A stretch of DNA of 9,708 nucleotides from an uncultured Campylobacter sp. (GTDB lineage: Bacteria; Campylobacterota; Campylobacteria; Campylobacterales; Campylobacteraceae), in contig CALISV010000283.1 in the NCBI GenBank assembly GCA_938041615.1, positions 1 through 9,708 on the forward strand, read 5' to 3'. Each line of letters begins with the position of its first letter. The first letter of the stretch is position 1. Under the pieces are notes generated by a model that saw nothing but the letters and a program-made list of their open reading frames with translations, ran no database searches and was not told the origin of the DNA. This document shows positions 7,829 through 9,708 of this stretch, piece by piece. The position numbers and the translations under genes were made by a program.

Positions 7829-7838
7829 GGCTAGCCTT
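7827..7838 (-). promoter_or_regulatory. pth ribosome-binding site within a 12-bp perfect palindrome
   Basis: The whole rplY-pth gap is the self-complementary AAGGCTAGCCTT. Its first half carries the AAGG Shine-Dalgarno (overlapping the rplY TAA), and its last two bases are the TT of the TTG start. In RNA the arms AAGG and CCTT could pair across a CTAG loop and mask both SD and start. With only four pairs the hairpin would be weak, so a regulatory role is speculative. The placement of the SD is what supports the TTG start. Confidence 0.45.
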
Positions 7839-8373
7839 ATTTAGCTTTTATTACACCCAGAACCGCTACGCGGTCAGCATCAAGCATAGTGACGCCCGCA
7901 GGAACGGTTATGTCGCGCACTAGGACGGTGTTGTCTATATCAAGACCGCTAACGTCTATGTCGAATGAATTCGGCAAATTTTCAGCCGTGCATTTTACGG
8001 CTAAGCGCCTTTTTGAGATGATCAAAACGCCTTTATTTTTTAGACCGACCGGAGTTCCGTAAGGTTTAACCGGAATCATATACTTTGAGACGACGCCTGG
8101 AAGCGCAACCTTTAAATCAACGTGTTGTAGCGCGTTTGTCACAGGGTCTTTTTGATATTCGACTACTACGACTTTTAAGGTTTTTCCGCCTACTTTTACA
8201 TCAAACGCAAGGCTCTCTTTTTTGCGAACCTCTTTTATAAAATCATTGATTTTAAAAGCGGCTTGCACGTTCTCTAATCCCTTGCCGTAAATGTTGGCGA
8301 TTAGATAACCATCTCTTCTCAAGGCTTTTGACGCCTTTTTACCGATACTCTCTCTAACGATACCTTCTAACAT
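7837..8373 (-). CDS. rplY: 50S ribosomal protein L25 (CTC/TL5 type)
   Basis: L25 binds 5S rRNA in the large ribosomal subunit; the long CTC/TL5 form has an extra C-terminal beta domain. The 178-residue product has the L25 N-terminal domain (about 1-90), with the typical opening [20 protein letters not shown] and the signature [15 protein letters not shown] at 73-87. The second domain follows at about 93-178 ([18 protein letters not shown], then [18 protein letters not shown]). This is longer than E. coli L25 (94 residues), which lacks the second domain, and matches the usual epsilonproteobacterial form. AAGGA at 8379-8383 lies 5 nt before the ATG. A promoter candidate lies in the gap after pilT, so rplY is probably the first gene of an rplY-pth unit. 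Confidence 0.96.
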   Translation of the reverse strand: MLEGIVRESIGKKASKALRRDGYLIANIYGKGLENVQAAFKINDFIKEVRKKESLAFDVKVGGKTLKVVVVEYQKDPVTNALQHVDLKVALPGVVSKYMIPVKPYGTPVGLKNKGVLIISKRRLAVKCTAENLPNSFDIDVSGLDIDNTVLVRDITVPAGVTMLDADRVAVLGVIKAK

Positions 8374-8402
8374 CGTTTTCCTTTCTTGAAAAATAGAAGC
8401 CG

Positions 8403-8408
8403 ATAATA
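8403..8408 (-). promoter_or_regulatory. Possible sigma-70 -10 box upstream of rplY
   Basis: The minus strand reads GGGTATTATCGG. TATTAT is a one-mismatch match to TATAAT and lies 29 nt before the rplY ATG, leaving room for a short leader with the AAGGA site. Upstream of it is very A/T-rich DNA, which in Campylobacter takes the place of a -35 box. The position between two genes of unrelated function supports a promoter here, but it is a visual match only. Confidence 0.4.
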
Positions 8409-8411
8409 CCC

Positions 8412-8427
8412 AAATTTATATAAATTT
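8412..8427. repeat. 16-bp perfect AT palindrome between pilT and rplY
   Basis: AAATTTATATAAATTT reads identically on both strands. It consists of two AAATTT units around TATA. It begins 3 bp upstream of the candidate rplY -10 box and 4 bp after the pilT stop, so it covers the region where a -35 element or an operator would sit. It could be a regulator site, simply the AT-rich upstream part of the promoter, or another instance of the AAATTT excess in this genome. Confidence 0.6.
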
Positions 8428-8431
8428 CGCC

Positions 8432-9708
8432 TTACTTGATATCTTTAAGTGCGATAACGTCGCTTTGAAATTCTCTTAAAAGCGCAGCGTCTTCCTCGAT
8501 AGAAGCGACCATCGCTCGTTTTTTGGCAAGGTCGGCGCTCTTGATTTTGATATCGAGGTTTTCCCTTCTACTGGCGCTTTTTAGCGCTTCTTCTTTTGTT
8601 ATAATTCCCGAAGTATACATGTCAAGCAAATGCTGCTCAAAGGTCTGCATTCCGTAGGTATTTTTACTTTGTTCTATCGCGTCGTAAATTTCGCTATCTC
8701 TATCTTCTAAGATCATATCTCTTATTCTTATATTTTTTACCATTATTTCGCAAGCGACGCGGCGTTTGCCGGTCGTAGTCACGACAAGGCGCTGAGATAT
8801 GATGGCCTCCGCAACCGAGGCAAAGGTCATCCTTATGCGGTTTTGCTCCTCTTTAGGAAACATATTTATGACGCGGCCGATAGTTTCTTTAGCATCAAGG
8901 GTGTGAAGCGTAGCAAGCACCAAGTGTCCTGTTTCTGCTGCATTTATCGCGGTTCTAACGGTCTCTAGGTCTCTCATCTCGCCTACGAATATAACATCCG
9001 GGTCTTCGCGCAAAGAGGCCCTTAGCGCGTCGGCAAAACTATCGACATCTTGGCCGATACCGCGCTGATTTATTACGCTTTTATCATCGCTATATATAAA
9101 CTCAATCGGATCTTCAATAGTAACGATGTGATAGTTTTTCGTGTGATTTAGGTAATTTATCATACTAGCTAGCGTCGTTGTTTTACCGCTGCCGGTCGGT
9201 CCGGTTACTAGGATGATACCTCTATTTACCTTATCGCAAAGCTTTTCAATAACAGGCGGCAACAAAAGCTCAGACATCGTAGGAATTTTCGTCGGTATCG
9301 TTCTAAATACGAAAGATATACCGTCCATCTGCAAAAAGACGTTAGAGCGGAAGCGATAGTCGTCGTTTAGTTTATATGTAAAATCCACGCTCTTTTTTTT
9401 CATAAGATTGTAATAATTCGCCCCTAAAATCTCCTTGGCAATAAGTATCGAGCGGTCGTAATCCAAAACCATATCGCCCATAACAACCATCTCGCCGTTA
9501 AATCTACCTCGAACCACCCTGTCCGACTTCACGTGCAGGTCGCTACCGCCAAGCTCGATAAGTTTTGTTAGATACCCATCCAGTATAACCTTCATTTCAG
9601 CTTTTTTTTCGTTCTCTTCGTCGCTCTGCGGCACCGTGGTTCTAATCGGCATCCCGAAAGTTTCATCTTCCATACCGATGCCAAGCTCGGCTAAAAGCGC
9701 CGCCCTAT
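8432..9708 (-). CDS. pilT: PilT-family type IV pilus retraction ATPase (5' end beyond window)
   Basis: PilT-type hexameric ATPases power pilus retraction in type IV pili and related DNA-uptake machines at the inner membrane. Numbering from the in-frame ATG at 9671-9673, the protein has GGSDLHV (42-48), Walker [11 protein letters not shown] (158-167), Asp box TIEDPIEF (185-192), Walker [13 protein letters not shown] (224-235) and His box [13 protein letters not shown] (246-258). The PilT C-terminal AIRNLIRE-like motif appears as [10 protein letters not shown] (314-323). The 413 residues exceed the usual ~345. There is about 30 extra at the N-terminus relative to Pseudomonas PilT and a charged C-terminal tail beyond about residue 375. 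The frame stays open upstream of that ATG to the edge (encoding [10 protein letters not shown]), and no SD precedes the ATG, so the real start is probably outside the window. PilU is the main alternative within the family. Confidence 0.9.
   Translation of the reverse strand, partial: RAALLAELGIGMEDETFGMPIRTTVPQSDEENEKKAEMKVILDGYLTKLIELGGSDLHVKSDRVVRGRFNGEMVVMGDMVLDYDRSILIAKEILGANYYNLMKKKSVDFTYKLNDDYRFRSNVFLQMDGISFVFRTIPTKIPTMSELLLPPVIEKLCDKVNRGIILVTGPTGSGKTTTLASMINYLNHTKNYHIVTIEDPIEFIYSDDKSVINQRGIGQDVDSFADALRASLREDPDVIFVGEMRDLETVRTAINAAETGHLVLATLHTLDAKETIGRVINMFPKEEQNRIRMTFASVAEAIISQRLVVTTTGKRRVACEIMVKNIRIRDMILEDRDSEIYDAIEQSKNTYGMQTFEQHLLDMYTSGIITKEEALKSASRRENLDIKIKSADLAKKRAMVASIEEDAALLREFQSDVIALKDIK

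Noticed and set aside
9608..9673. The ATG at 9671-9673 or later ATGs as the definite pilT start
   Set aside because: None has a Shine-Dalgarno like the other genes here, and the frame remains open to the window edge, so the feature is treated as partial instead.
1..9708. A novel defence, mobile or biosynthetic system
   Set aside because: Every long gene belongs to a familiar core family in a gene order known from Campylobacter; no integrase, transposase, repeats of CRISPR type or unknown gene cluster is present.

Overview
This window looks like a chromosomal backbone segment from a Campylobacter species. All supported genes lie on the minus strand and are tightly packed. The order rplY-pth-lptG-like-lysA-pheA-hisC-fliF-fliG matches, from memory, the Campylobacter jejuni Cj0311-Cj0319 neighbourhood. 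Base composition is clearly higher in GC than C. jejuni (roughly mid-40s percent by eye), and a PilT-type ATPase sits upstream of rplY. Both suggest the concisus/curvus/rectus/showae branch. The flagellar genes argue against the non-motile C. gracilis. The species call is inference.

In the direction of transcription (right to left), the layout is as follows. PilT-family ATPase, whose reading frame runs off the right edge. A 57-nt gap with a plausible promoter and a 16-bp AT palindrome. rplY (L25/CTC) and pth (TTG start), 8 nt apart. A 330-nt AT-rich stretch with only a doubtful 107-codon ORF. An LptF/LptG-family permease. A 55-nt gap with a possible promoter. Then a very compact run of lysA, pheA, hisC, fliF and fliG, where gene ends are 9 nt apart, 1 nt apart, directly abutting, and overlapping by 1 nt. 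fliG is cut by the left edge after 232 codons.

The genes mix several core functions. These are translation (L25, peptidyl-tRNA hydrolase), envelope biogenesis (lipooligosaccharide export permease), amino-acid synthesis (lysine and meso-DAP branch, phenylalanine, histidine or aromatic transamination), and the flagellar MS ring and rotor switch. Nearly every start has an AAGG-type Shine-Dalgarno 5-6 nt upstream, which fixes most start choices, including the TTG of pth.

I found no mobile element, CRISPR, tRNA, rRNA, phage gene or clear intrinsic terminator, and no convincing undescribed multi-gene system. The strongest unexplained signal is a large excess of the palindrome AAATTT (about 63 copies by eye against about 4 expected from composition). 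It is concentrated in the pth/lptG-like gap and nearly absent from parts of fliF, pheA and pilT.
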